This document shows, in pieces, positions 28,651 to 37,915 of a stretch of 64,000 bases of DNA; positions within the stretch are counted from its first letter, which is position 1; each line of letters begins with the position of its first letter. The DNA is from CALNYS01 sp942490855. Its GTDB lineage: Bacteria; Planctomycetota; Phycisphaerae; Phycisphaerales; UBA1924. The position numbers and the translations under genes are program-made. The notes beneath the pieces are model-generated. The model had not been told where the DNA came from and did not search any database. It worked only from the letters and a program-made list of their open reading frames with translations. The DNA lies in the NCBI GenBank assembly GCA_942490855.1, contig CALNYS010000005.1, positions 1 through 64,000 of the forward strand, given 5' to 3'.

Positions 28651-29772
28651 TTACTCCCACTCAGCCTCCGTGATCTCGAAGCGATCGAGCAACGTGCTCG
28701 GAACATCGTCGCCATAGATCTGGCAAGCGATCGCACGGCGTGCTTCAGCCTTGATCGCTTCATCGAGTTCAACCGTGCGCACCCATGAAATTCCGACGCA
28801 ATGCTCGCGGTCAGGATTGCTGACGTTTACCTCATGCGGGCGCTCGAGCGGGAGCTCGACGAGCAGGCGATTCTCGGAAGGAGAGTGGAACTGCTCCCAA
28901 GGCGTGCGCGTATGTGTCACGAAGCCCGCCCCGACGTAGCCGTGACCGTTGCGGTACGCGAAGACCCGGTCACCCACGCTGAGGCGTCTGAGTTGACGCC
29001 CGACCTTACCCCCGGCGGACACAAACCCGTACCTACGACAATCGCTCCAGGAGCGAGTGTTCTCTGGGCCGTCTCCCTCTCCGATATTCACGAACCAGTA
29101 TCCCGAGAACTCTTTGTTCTCCTGCCTCGATACACGCACTCCGGCCGACTTTTCCTGCATTCTGACCTGATACGTCTCGGCCTCTGGGAGCGGGATGACA
29201 CGATCGACGTGGACGTACCGGTTGTTGCCCAGCACATAGGGGACTAGCCGTACGCACTGGATGTCCATCGCTCGCTCGTTGAGCCACAACACCGCGGTCG
29301 TCAGCTCGGTCGAGAAGCCGGCTGCCGCGAGGACGATCCGGACTTCCTGGCCGAAGCGCTCCTCGTCGGGCTGTTCCCAGCCGAGGTGATCGAGAATGTC
29401 TTGCTCTGCGTCTCTCTCGATCCCGCGCGCGCTGAGGTAACGCTCATAGGCGTTGACGGCACGACGGAAGGTCATCTGCGAGACCATCGCCGCGTAGCGA
29501 ATGGCCTGCAGCTCCATGAGCCCGCCTGTTTGCCCTCGTTTGAGCTCGACGACCACGAGGTTTGCGTGCTCGTCGAGGCACAGGAGATCGATCCGCCGCT
29601 TGCTGTCCCAGTCTGAATACTCTTCAGCGATCACCAAGCCGCCGGGGACAATGACATCGACTGAATCGCGGAGGAGGCGCTGGAGGCCCTGGCGTTCCAG
29701 GATGTTTTCTCCGGCGAACGTGACTGGGGCGACGTGTTCGAGGTCGTGATCGTTCATCTGATACATGCTCAT
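28651..29772 (-). CDS. PD-(D/E)XK nuclease domain plus EVE/PUA-like domain protein
   Basis: The ATG at 29772 has AAGGAG just upstream and gives 373 aa. The N-terminal half has the NucS/DUF91-like core: RRIDLLCLD (Asp62), LVVVELKRG (Glu76, Lys78) and ELQAIRY (Gln89, Tyr93). The C-terminal half (about 225-310) reads SGYWFVNIGEGD, RRYGFVSAGGK, LSVGDRVFAYRNGHGYVG, a PUA/EVE-like fold known in proteins that read modified bases. The combination suggests a nuclease recognising modified or damaged DNA. Domain calls are by eye; substrate is unknown. Confidence 0.65.
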   Translation of the reverse strand: MSMYQMNDHDLEHVAPVTFAGENILERQGLQRLLRDSVDVIVPGGLVIAEEYSDWDSKRRIDLLCLDEHANLVVVELKRGQTGGLMELQAIRYAAMVSQMTFRRAVNAYERYLSARGIERDAEQDILDHLGWEQPDEERFGQEVRIVLAAAGFSTELTTAVLWLNERAMDIQCVRLVPYVLGNNRYVHVDRVIPLPEAETYQVRMQEKSAGVRVSRQENKEFSGYWFVNIGEGDGPENTRSWSDCRRYGFVSAGGKVGRQLRRLSVGDRVFAYRNGHGYVGAGFVTHTRTPWEQFHSPSENRLLVELPLERPHEVNVSNPDREHCVGISWVRTVELDEAIKAEARRAIACQIYGDDVPSTLLDRFEITEAEWE

Positions 29773-30122
29773 CGAGGCTCCTTGGCGGGCGAAGCGTCGG
29801 TCGGCGCATAAAAAGGGAGGCGCCGAACCAAGGTCGCTCCGGAGGCCCCCGCCAGGGGGCACGTAAGACAACACATGGCCGACGCCCCCTTGCGGGGGCG
29901 CGGTTCTGTGCTGATCTCACGTAAAGGGCCGAAGCCCGATCTGGCGGTTTCTCCGGAGACAGCAAAGACGCTCGCGCGTCGCTTAGATGTCGGGCCCGGT
30001 GGGCCCGTGGAAGTGGTTCAGATCTCCTTGCGGAAGGAATACGGCGGCACGGTACCGCCAGCTAGACGTATGAAGCTCTGTATCGGCCTGAAAGTCAAGC
30101 GGATAGGTCACAGGGAGGTCAA
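29773..30122. other. Non-coding interval with hairpins
   Basis: No convincing gene. It contains the stem TCGGCGC..GCGCCGA (about 29791-29826), and GCCCCCTTGCGGGGGC near 29884-29899, the latter a possible terminator for either flanking gene. A 118-codon open frame here overlaps terL and has no recognisable protein pattern. Confidence 0.5.
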
Positions 30123-31700
30123 TCAACCCATGATGGTCAGCCTCGGCCGGTTGTCCTTGGCGATGCTAACCGCCATTTCAAGGGCGTCCGGCCCATCGTC
30201 ATGGGCTCCCAGCGGGAACTGCCGAAGCTGATCCAGCAGCCCCTGCTGGCCCCGCCCAAACCGCAGCCTCCCTGTTGAGATGAGCGGCTCGAGCGACTGG
30301 ATACGAGCGTGCTTCGCATTGGTGTGGTTCACCTTTCGGATGCGCAGCCGAACCGAACGTTCGACGGCCTCACGCTCGAGCTGTTCGGCCAGCATCTCCT
30401 GGAACTGATTCGTCTCAACCGCGATCTCGTCGAAGCCGTACTCGACTGCGAGTTCGAGGACGCGTTCGATGATTTGTGCGGGCTTGCGCTTGGCTAGGTC
30501 TGCCGCAACGACGTCGTGCTCTCCGTTGCTTGTGATCCCGAGCACTACGATCGCGGTGTCGTCATGACGACGAGTGGGCTTTCCAAGGCTCGGGTCGCAC
30601 GCGGCAATGATTCGGCGATACACGCCGGCTTGCCACTGTGAGTGGAAAGTCTCCCCGCCCTCGTCCCAGTACCGGAACGAATCAGACGAGAATAGGCACT
30701 GTTCGGGATCGAGCGGCTCGTTCTGCTTCTCGGCGTCGAAGCTCGCTTGCCCCTCGGTAAGACGCTGCTCCATGAGCATCTCGTAAGGCTCGCGCTCGGG
30801 CCAGAGAGCATTTGAGCCCTCGAGCATGGCGTCACGGTTGGCCTCGAAGTACGCGCGTGCCGCCTCCTTGCCCGTTCGTCCCTCATGCTCGGCCCGGCTC
30901 CAGTAGATCTCTGACCACGCATCCCACAGATCCGTCCGGTCCGCGAAGCTCAACACTGCTTGGTATTTCGACGCATCCCAGCCGGGTGACTGGTTCGGAT
31001 CGAGCAGGCGCGCGAGCAGGCTGTCGTAGTGCAGCACCGTTCCGATGACAACGACGTTTGCGCCGGGAGCGACGGCCTTGAGCAGCGTCTTGGCAAACCA
31101 CTCCCTGGTCTTTTCCCGCTGCTCGGCGGACTGGCACGCCTCGAGCTCTTCGAGGTCGTCGACGACGATCAGGCTGGGTCGGTTCGGGCCTTCTCGGAGC
31201 CCGCGGATTTTCTGACCGGATCCCAGAGCGTGAACGTGCGAGTTCCCTGACAGCCGGATTTTGTAGTCTCGCCACGGAGCGTTGCGCCTACGCTTCTCAC
31301 CGCAACACTCAGGAAAATCCTCTGCGAGCAGCGGATTACCCGCGATTTCCTCGCGGATGTGCTTGAGGTGCTGCGCGGCCTGCTCCTTGGTCGCTGAGAT
31401 GATGAGCGCGTAGCGCTCTCGCCCCGAGAGCATCGACCAAAGCACGAAGCCGAGAGTGACGACTGTGCTCTTGGCGTGTCCGCGCGGGGCGGCGACGGCG
31501 ATACGGCCGTTCCGGGTGCTGGAGATCTCCGCCAGCGACCGGAAGAGGTCCACGTGCATCGGTGATGGCTCCTCCGTGAAGCAATGCCGGAGGTAGATCT
31601 GGCAGAAGTGGTACGGGCTGCGCAAAGCTCTTTCGCGCCGCAGCGAGCGGACGCTCGCCTGGAGGCGGAGTAGCTCGGCGCTCTCGGCGAGTTCGCTCAT
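30123..31700 (-). CDS. terL: Phage terminase large subunit
   Basis: Packaging motor and headful nuclease, 525 aa, intact. The ATPase shows Walker A AAPRGHAKST (70-79) and Walker B LIVVDDLE (177-184), with coupling motif VIGTVLHYDS. The nuclease half has IAACDPSLG, VETNQFQEM and the DDGPDALEMAV end motif of the terminase_6C group. The ATG overlaps the TerS-like stop by four bases. No portal gene follows, unlike normal phage order. Confidence 0.9.
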   Translation of the reverse strand: MSELAESAELLRLQASVRSLRRERALRSPYHFCQIYLRHCFTEEPSPMHVDLFRSLAEISSTRNGRIAVAAPRGHAKSTVVTLGFVLWSMLSGRERYALIISATKEQAAQHLKHIREEIAGNPLLAEDFPECCGEKRRRNAPWRDYKIRLSGNSHVHALGSGQKIRGLREGPNRPSLIVVDDLEELEACQSAEQREKTREWFAKTLLKAVAPGANVVVIGTVLHYDSLLARLLDPNQSPGWDASKYQAVLSFADRTDLWDAWSEIYWSRAEHEGRTGKEAARAYFEANRDAMLEGSNALWPEREPYEMLMEQRLTEGQASFDAEKQNEPLDPEQCLFSSDSFRYWDEGGETFHSQWQAGVYRRIIAACDPSLGKPTRRHDDTAIVVLGITSNGEHDVVAADLAKRKPAQIIERVLELAVEYGFDEIAVETNQFQEMLAEQLEREAVERSVRLRIRKVNHTNAKHARIQSLEPLISTGRLRFGRGQQGLLDQLRQFPLGAHDDGPDALEMAVSIAKDNRPRLTIMG

Positions 31701-32293
31701 GACTCTTCTCCCCTTTCGCCGGACTCGTCAGAAGCAACTGCCGCTTCGAGGCTGAGGCATTGGCACTTGTCGTCGAGCGAGGCGAGCTCTGCGATCTGGG
31801 CTTTGAGCTCTTCGAGCTTCGGGGGCACGAGCTCGACAGTCGCGTCGATCCTCTGCGCCGCAGATGGCAGGTACCCCATGCCCTGCAGCGCTTGGATAAG
31901 CTTTGCCTCGCTCTCGACGAGCACTCGGCACGCGTCGATCTTGTCTGACGGCGAAGCACGCTCGTCTCGTATGACCCGGCGCAGCGCGCTGTCGGCGTAG
32001 TCGATCTTGGTGAGCATCCTGCCGGCGATAAGCTTGGCAAGCCCCGGATCCCGTTCGAGCATGTTCTTCTCGGCGATCTCGGCGCGGTACCGGCGCACTG
32101 AGCGGTCGTCGACATCGAGGAGCTTGGCGATCTCGATGGGGCGCATCCCCTCGCCGAAGAAGTACTCCGTGCACGCCAATCGCTCCGCCTTCGACAGGCC
32201 CTTCGGTTTGACGGAGCCCTCTTGGAGCCCACGGACAAGATCCAGCACGCGGCGCGCACCGTCTGATTCTGGGGGTAGTTGATCCTGGCTCAT
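31697..32293 (-). CDS. Terminase small subunit-like HTH protein
   Basis: A 198-aa protein with a helix-turn-helix near residues 46-72 (GMRPIEIAKLLDVDDRSVRRY) and a helical C-terminal part. Direct overlap with terL on one side and with the ParB-methyltransferase gene on the other (ATGA at both) supports a packaging DNA-recognition role. No family-specific motif is seen beyond the HTH, so the call rests on context. Confidence 0.65.
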   Translation of the reverse strand: MSQDQLPPESDGARRVLDLVRGLQEGSVKPKGLSKAERLACTEYFFGEGMRPIEIAKLLDVDDRSVRRYRAEIAEKNMLERDPGLAKLIAGRMLTKIDYADSALRRVIRDERASPSDKIDACRVLVESEAKLIQALQGMGYLPSAAQRIDATVELVPPKLEELKAQIAELASLDDKCQCLSLEAAVASDESGERGEES

Positions 32294-33573
32294 GCCGCGT
32301 CCTCCTGAGCGGCCGTCAAGACGCCGTACTTCTCGACCAGTTCATCCCCTGCGACGGACGCGCCTACGTATTTGATCCACCGTCCAACTATCAAGTCGCA
32401 GTAGCGCGGGTCGCGCTCGATCGCGAAGCACCGCCGGCCCAGCCGCTGAGCGGCGATGACCTGCGTCCCCGAGCCCGCGAAGGGATCGAAGCAGATCTCC
32501 CCCGGCCGGGTGTGCTGGTGCATCGGGATCTCGAAGAGTTCGAGCGGTTTGGGTGTGGGGTGATCGGGACGCTCTGCGCCAGAAGGGGAGGAGTACAGCC
32601 AGACCGTGGACGGCTTGTCGTCAGCGCGCCGCGGCGGCGGGTACCCCTGCTTCCATCCCATCAGGCAAGGCTCGTGCGCCCAGCCGTACCACGAGCGCCC
32701 GGGCGTCGGTCGCTGCTTGTCCCAGATAATCTGGCAGTGGGGGAGCACGCCGAGGCGCTCCCACGCGTCGAAGAGCAGGGGGGCGTTCCGGCTGGCGTGC
32801 CAGCAATACCACGCGGCATCTGGCTTGAGCGCGTGCTCGGCCGCGATTTCCGTGAACAGCTCGTAGAGATCCGGCTGCAGCGCGGCGTCGTCCCACGACT
32901 TGGACTGGTAGCCGACCAAGTAGGGGGGGTCGGTCGCGAAGAGCTGAGCGCGATCGTTCTGCATGAGCGAGCGTACGGTGCCGGGGTCGGTCGAGTCACC
33001 GCAGCACAGGCGGTGCGCCGTCCTCGGTTCAAAACCGAGCGTCAGGATGTCGCCGGGCTTGGTGATCGCCGACTCGACGGGCTGTTCGAGAGCCTGCTCC
33101 TCAGCGGCCGCCTGATCGAAGGACTCAAGCTTGGGATCTGGTCCGAGGCCCGCAGCGACTTGAGCGAGCAGCGAGTCCGTCTCGGGTAGGTCGAAGCCGG
33201 TTACTTCGATATCGAGCCCCTCAACGCCGACAAGATCGGTGAGGAGTTCGGCCAGCTTGGACTCGTCCCACTCGCCCTGGATTTTGTTCAGAGCGATGTT
33301 AAGCGCCTTCTCTTGTTCGACCGGGAGGTCGACGACGCTGACCGTCGTCTCGGTTACCCCGCGCTCGATGAGCACCTTGAGGCGCTGGTGGCCGCCCACG
33401 AGGTGGCCCGTGCGGCGATTCCAGACGAGCGGTTCAACGAGGCCGAACTCCTCGTAGCTCTTGGCGAGGCGTTCGTACATCGGGTCGCCGGGCTGGAGGT
33501 CCCGGCGTGGGTTGTAGGCGGCGGGGTTGAGTTCACTGAGAGGGCGTACTTCGAGTCGCATGATGGTCTCCAT
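32290..33573 (-). CDS. ParB/Srx-like domain plus N6/N4 DNA methyltransferase
   Basis: A 427-aa protein of a type common in phages. The N-terminal ParB-like domain (about residues 5-110) has NPAAYNPRRD and LVGGHQRLKVL. The C-terminal class-beta methyltransferase has motif IV DPPYLVGY followed by motif I DPFAGSGTQVIAAQ, and the SAM-binding end CFAIERDPRYCDLIVGRW. It probably modifies the element's DNA against host restriction. The start may be Met1 or Met5 (33561). It is the first gene of the packaging block. Confidence 0.88.
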   Translation of the reverse strand: METIMRLEVRPLSELNPAAYNPRRDLQPGDPMYERLAKSYEEFGLVEPLVWNRRTGHLVGGHQRLKVLIERGVTETTVSVVDLPVEQEKALNIALNKIQGEWDESKLAELLTDLVGVEGLDIEVTGFDLPETDSLLAQVAAGLGPDPKLESFDQAAAEEQALEQPVESAITKPGDILTLGFEPRTAHRLCCGDSTDPGTVRSLMQNDRAQLFATDPPYLVGYQSKSWDDAALQPDLYELFTEIAAEHALKPDAAWYCWHASRNAPLLFDAWERLGVLPHCQIIWDKQRPTPGRSWYGWAHEPCLMGWKQGYPPPRRADDKPSTVWLYSSPSGAERPDHPTPKPLELFEIPMHQHTRPGEICFDPFAGSGTQVIAAQRLGRRCFAIERDPRYCDLIVGRWIKYVGASVAGDELVEKYGVLTAAQEDAA

Positions 33574-33659
33574 GGAGGTTGATGTCCTTGGAGATCACAT
33601 TGCCGCACCCTGGAGAATTATCGAGTACGGCGACCGTACGCAGAGCGGTCGCAGGGGCT

Positions 33660-34190
33660 TCAGGAGCCCTGCTCCGTAGGAGGCGCTGGAGCGTCTGGGC
33701 GGTGATACCCATGGCCAGGCGTGTGGACAATCAGGTAACCCTTCTCATTAATCCGCCTAATGATTTGGCGGATGGCTTCCTGACTCTCAATGTTCTGGTC
33801 TACTTCCAGCGCTAGCTGTTTAAGCGTCAGCTCTCGGTTTGCGAGTGCGTACCAGGTCTCTTGTTGCCGCGACGAGAGGCGAGCTCGGCAGCTCGTCTGT
33901 GCTGATGGGCTAGAAACGCCGCGCTCCGAAAGGTCAATGATGGCGTCATTCGTGACCATCTTGTTTGAGTGCAACAGTTTTGGCTGGCCCGTACGAGCTA
34001 TTCCTTTGTCGAAAGACTCTGACAGCACGCAAAGCGTCGGTCCGAGTCGATCTCCAACGTGATTCAGGCCGGTACTAACCAGCCCAATCAGCATGCCGTA
34101 GGCTTCTGCAGCTTGCTTCAGTGTAAAGGGGGCTGGTTCGTCCGATCGTTTCTCAGGCGCGGGCATTACTCCTCGACTTTCTTGGACCAC
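33660..34190 (-). CDS. Hypothetical protein with C-terminal winged-helix-like region
   Basis: A 176-aa protein of unknown family. The first half contains TLKQAAEAYGMLIGLVSTGLNH. The second half reads LSSRQQETWYALANRELTLK and then EAIRQIIRRINEKGYLIVHTPGHGYHR, a winged-helix pattern that suggests a regulator. It lies 86 bases upstream of the methyltransferase gene on the same strand, possibly as the control gene of the packaging block. An internal Met (MPAPEKRS, 34166) is an alternative start. Confidence 0.6.
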   Translation of the reverse strand: MVQESRGVMPAPEKRSDEPAPFTLKQAAEAYGMLIGLVSTGLNHVGDRLGPTLCVLSESFDKGIARTGQPKLLHSNKMVTNDAIIDLSERGVSSPSAQTSCRARLSSRQQETWYALANRELTLKQLALEVDQNIESQEAIRQIIRRINEKGYLIVHTPGHGYHRPDAPAPPTEQGS

Positions 34191-34202
34191 TACAAGTATA
34201 GC

Positions 34203-34793
34203 CTATGACCCCGTGACCGGCCTTCCCAAGATCTGAATGCCCCCTCGCACCACGACCATTGCGACGATCAAACCGACCACCAGATCAGGGATGCGGTTGT
34301 TTAATACCATCACGAGCAGCCCTGCGACGATGACACCAGTGTTCGCGATCACATCATTCTTGGAGAAGATCCAGGACGCACGCATGTGTGCTCCACCGTC
34401 ACGGTGCATTGAAATGAGCCGAAGACAGATGAGGTTCGCAGCAAGAGCGACGGCCCCGGCTCCGATCATCAGGTGACTCGTGGGCTCGCTGCCGAACACC
34501 GCACGGCGGATGACCTCGACCAGAACTCCGAGACCCAATGCGATCTGAAAAACACCGCTCACTCGCGCTGCGGTCTGCTGCGTGCCGCCGGACCGGCTCG
34601 TCGCATACAACGCGATGCCATACACCGCGGTATCGGCCAGCATGTCAAGCGAATCGGCCAGTAACGCAGTGGACTCTGCGATCCATCCAACGATCACCTC
34701 GGCAAGGAACATCACGCCGTTGATCGTGAGCAGCATTACGAGCGTTCGCTGCTCCAGCCCGACGGCCTCCTCTGCGCAGTCGCACCCGCTCAT
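34203..34793 (-). CDS. Short cation diffusion facilitator-like transporter
   Basis: A 196-aa membrane protein with about six helices. TALLADSLDMLADTAVYGIAL is the CDF helix II metal-site motif, and SKNDVIANTGVIVAG the matching helix V motif. It lacks the cytoplasmic C-terminal domain of full CDF proteins. The N-terminal MSGCDCAEEA adds a CxC. The start overlaps the RND pump stop by four bases; it is the last gene of the minus-strand efflux operon. Confidence 0.8.
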   Translation of the reverse strand: MSGCDCAEEAVGLEQRTLVMLLTINGVMFLAEVIVGWIAESTALLADSLDMLADTAVYGIALYATSRSGGTQQTAARVSGVFQIALGLGVLVEVIRRAVFGSEPTSHLMIGAGAVALAANLICLRLISMHRDGGAHMRASWIFSKNDVIANTGVIVAGLLVMVLNNRIPDLVVGLIVAMVVVRGGIQILGRPVTGS

Positions 34794-37700
34794 TGATCAC
34801 GCTCCGCGTGAGCATCCTCCGGGTTTTGTTGCATAAAGACGGATGCGATGACCGGAAGAACGAACAATGTGAGGAGCGTCGACGTGACCATGCCGCCTAT
34901 GACTACCGTTGCCAAGGGTCGCTGGATCTCGCTACCAACGCCTGTTGCGATCGCCATCGGTATAAATCCGGCGATATCCGTGACGGCGGTCGCGAGCACG
35001 GGCTGGAGGCGGGTTTTCGAAGCCGCAATGATCGCGACCTTGCTCTGCTGGCCAGTGTTGAGTGTGTCGCGGATCGCGGTGATCAGGATCTGCCCGTTGA
35101 GCACAGCGATGCCCGTCAGAGCGATAAACCCGACTGCGGCGCTGACGCTGAATGGGATGTCTCGCCACCACAACGCGAAGATCGCACCGACCGCAGCAAA
35201 GGGGATGCATGTGTAGATGATGACGACATCCCGCAGATTCTTCAGGCTGAAGTACAGCAGAAAAAACACCATGAGCAAGACCGCAGGCACGACGATGATC
35301 AAACGAGTCCTGGCGCGTTCCAAGTTCTCAAACTGCCCGCCCCATTCGAGCACGTAGCCCTCGGGCAACGCGACCCGTGCATCGATGGCTGCCCTTGCTT
35401 CATTGACAAACGACGCTGGGTCTCTTCCGCTGACGTTCGACTGCACGCGGATGAGTCTTCTGCTCCACTCGCGGTTGATCGTGGCCGATCCTTCCGAGAG
35501 ATCGACCGAGGCCAGGGACGCGAGCGGCACCGCAACGCCCCCCTCGGTCGGAATACGAACCGACGACACTGCTGCCACATCTTCTCTGAACGTCGACGGC
35601 AACCTGACGACAAGCGGGAAAACACGCTGGCCCTCAAATACCTCGCCGACGCGGATCCCACCGATCGCTTCAACGAAATCCAACACCTCGCTAGCGGCGA
35701 CGCCGTAGCGGGCAACGCGGGATTGGTCGACGGAGACGGACAGCGACGGCTGCCCCGTGATCTGATCGACCGAGATATCTGAGGCGCCTGGGATATCCAG
35801 GAGCACGCGCTGAACGTCGTCGGCGATTCGGAGCAACTCGTCGAAATCGTCGCCGAAGATTTTGATGCCGATATCCGACCGGATGCCCGAGACCATCTCG
35901 TTCATGCGCATCTCGATCGGCTGCGTGAACACCATGTTGACACCGGGGAACTGCGAGATGGTCTTCTCCATCTCGATCACGAGACCCGCTTGCGTGTCCG
36001 ATCTCGCCCACTCTGCACGCGGCTTGAGCGTCAAAAAGATGTCTGTCAGCTCGATCCCCATCGGATCGGTAGCCACCTCGGCGGTCCCGATGCGGCTCCA
36101 GATGTGCTCGATCTCGTCTGGAAACTCGTCGAGCAGGACCTCCTCGATGCGTGTGTTGTACCGCACGGACTCATCGATCGAAACGCCAGCAAGGCGGATG
36201 GTGTTCACGACCATCGACCCTTCGCTCAGCCGCGGGATAAACTCGCCGCCCATCTGTGTGCTCCGGTAGCCCGCGACACCAAGCAGAGCCACGGCCAGTA
36301 GCATCACGACCCATCGGAGACGAATTGCCCCGCTCACAGCCCAGCCGTATGCCCCAGCCAATCCGCGTAGCAGAATGGCGTCCTTGGGTTTCGCGCGACG
36401 CGGAAGGAAGTAGTACGACAGGACGGGTGACAGGAACACCGCGACTAGCAGGGCTCCCAAGAGCGCGAAGATGAACGTCCACGCCATCGGCCGGAACATC
36501 TTCCCCTCGATGCCTTCAAGCGTCAGCACGGGAGCAAAAACGAGCGTGATGATGCCCATCCCGAACACGATGGGACGCACCACGCGCGCGCTGGACTTCG
36601 CAATCGATTCGAGCCGCTCGGAAGGCGAGAGCTTCCGGCCAAGCTCTCGCTGGCGTTCCTTCAACGAACGCAGATTAGCTTCTGTCATAACCACCGAGCC
36701 ATCGACAAGAATGCCGAAGTCGATCGCGCCGAGGCTGAGCAAACTCGCGGCGATCGCGAACTCGTACATGCCCTGCACGGCGAACAGCATCGAGATCGGG
36801 ATCGCGACCGCTACAAGCAGGCCGGCTCGGATGTTGCCCAGGATGATGAGCAACACGACGATCACCAGCACGGCACCGATCACGAGGTTGTGCTCGACCG
36901 TCTTGATGACCTGCTCGACGAGCAGGGTCCGGTCATACACAACATCCACGACAATATCAGACGGCAGCGACGGCGCGAGGGCTTCAAGGCGCTCGCGGAG
37001 CTCCTCGGTCACGACGCGGCTGTTCTCGCCCATCAGCATGAAAGCCAGGCCGAGGACGACCTCGCCCTCGCCGTACGCCGAGACCGCGCCGCGGCGGATC
37101 TCGCTTCCGATTTCAACCTCCGCGACATCCTGAATCCGCACCGGCGTGCCGTCGTTGGAAGCAACCACGATGTTCTCGATCTCACCGATCGTCGCAACAC
37201 GCGCCAGCCCCCGCACCACCCTCGCTTCACCGGAGGTCACGATCTGCCCGCCGCCGACGTTGGCGTTGTTGCGGCGCAGCGCATCCAGCACATCCTCAAG
37301 CGTGAAGCCAAACTTGATCAACGCCTCCGGCTTGACGACGACGTGATACTGCCGCTCCAAGCCGCCCCACGAATTGACCTCGGCCACACCCGGGACCTTG
37401 CGAAGCTCGGGCTTGATCACCCAATCGTGGATGGTCCGGAGTTCTTCGATAGAGTGTTCGCCGGTCTCCGACCGGATGACGTAGTGAAAGACCTCACCGA
37501 GACCGGTCGCGATCGGGCCGAGCTCCGGCCTTCCGACACCATCTGGCAGTTCGACTGCCGAGAGCCGTTCGGTAATGTACTGCCGCGCGTCGATAATGCG
37601 GATGTCATCATCGAAGGTCGCCACGACCTGTGAGAAACCGAACTTTGAGACGGACCGCACGTTCTGGAGCCCTGGCAGCCCGCCGATCGAGAGTTCGACA

Positions 37701-37903
37701 GGAAGGGTGATTTGTTGCTCGATTTCTTCCGGGCTGAGCGCGGGGGCCACCGTGTTGATCTGCACCTGAATCGGCGTGGTGTCTGGAAACGCGTCGATCG
37801 GAAGCTGGACCATTCGGTACACACCGGCTGCGCACGCGATTGCGAATAGCAGAATGACGAGCACTCTGTTCCTGAGCGAGATTTCGATAAGACGGGTCAG
37901 CAT
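34790..37903 (-). CDS. RND heavy-metal efflux pump, CzcA/CusA family (operon 1)
   Basis: Inner-membrane proton-driven pump, 1037 aa and intact. It begins MLTRLIEISLRNRVLVILLF and has the family block FPDTTPIQVQINTVAPALSP, GLPGLQNVRSVSKFGFS, and the HME-specific helix 4 motif GAIDFGILVDGSVVMTEAN. The final part has TGIAVLNGQILITAI. Partners are the adaptor and outer-membrane genes immediately upstream in the operon. The metal is not clear from sequence; CzcA-like features and the CDF neighbour favour Zn/Co/Cd, but copper is not excluded. Confidence 0.92.
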   Translation of the reverse strand: MLTRLIEISLRNRVLVILLFAIACAAGVYRMVQLPIDAFPDTTPIQVQINTVAPALSPEEIEQQITLPVELSIGGLPGLQNVRSVSKFGFSQVVATFDDDIRIIDARQYITERLSAVELPDGVGRPELGPIATGLGEVFHYVIRSETGEHSIEELRTIHDWVIKPELRKVPGVAEVNSWGGLERQYHVVVKPEALIKFGFTLEDVLDALRRNNANVGGGQIVTSGEARVVRGLARVATIGEIENIVVASNDGTPVRIQDVAEVEIGSEIRRGAVSAYGEGEVVLGLAFMLMGENSRVVTEELRERLEALAPSLPSDIVVDVVYDRTLLVEQVIKTVEHNLVIGAVLVIVVLLIILGNIRAGLLVAVAIPISMLFAVQGMYEFAIAASLLSLGAIDFGILVDGSVVMTEANLRSLKERQRELGRKLSPSERLESIAKSSARVVRPIVFGMGIITLVFAPVLTLEGIEGKMFRPMAWTFIFALLGALLVAVFLSPVLSYYFLPRRAKPKDAILLRGLAGAYGWAVSGAIRLRWVVMLLAVALLGVAGYRSTQMGGEFIPRLSEGSMVVNTIRLAGVSIDESVRYNTRIEEVLLDEFPDEIEHIWSRIGTAEVATDPMGIELTDIFLTLKPRAEWARSDTQAGLVIEMEKTISQFPGVNMVFTQPIEMRMNEMVSGIRSDIGIKIFGDDFDELLRIADDVQRVLLDIPGASDISVDQITGQPSLSVSVDQSRVARYGVAASEVLDFVEAIGGIRVGEVFEGQRVFPLVVRLPSTFREDVAAVSSVRIPTEGGVAVPLASLASVDLSEGSATINREWSRRLIRVQSNVSGRDPASFVNEARAAIDARVALPEGYVLEWGGQFENLERARTRLIIVVPAVLLMVFFLLYFSLKNLRDVVIIYTCIPFAAVGAIFALWWRDIPFSVSAAVGFIALTGIAVLNGQILITAIRDTLNTGQQSKVAIIAASKTRLQPVLATAVTDIAGFIPMAIATGVGSEIQRPLATVVIGGMVTSTLLTLFVLPVIASVFMQQNPEDAHAERDQ

Positions 37904-37915
37904 GGGAACTCCGGA

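Larger units (their letters stand above)
25790..34195. mobile_element. Phage-derived element with serine recombinase and terminase
   Basis: The segment begins where hsdR homology ends and holds a large serine recombinase at one edge, then a GIY-YIG protein, a nuclease-EVE protein, TerL, a TerS-like protein, a ParB-methyltransferase and an HTH protein. No portal, capsid, tail or lysis genes are seen. The right edge is placed before the cation transporter at 34203 and is only approximate. It is either a deletion remnant of a prophage or a phage satellite. Confidence 0.55.

Noticed and set aside
29875..30231. 118-codon frame MADAPLRGRG... as a gene
   Set aside because: It overlaps terL on the other strand, has no recognisable pattern and includes a hairpin at its start.
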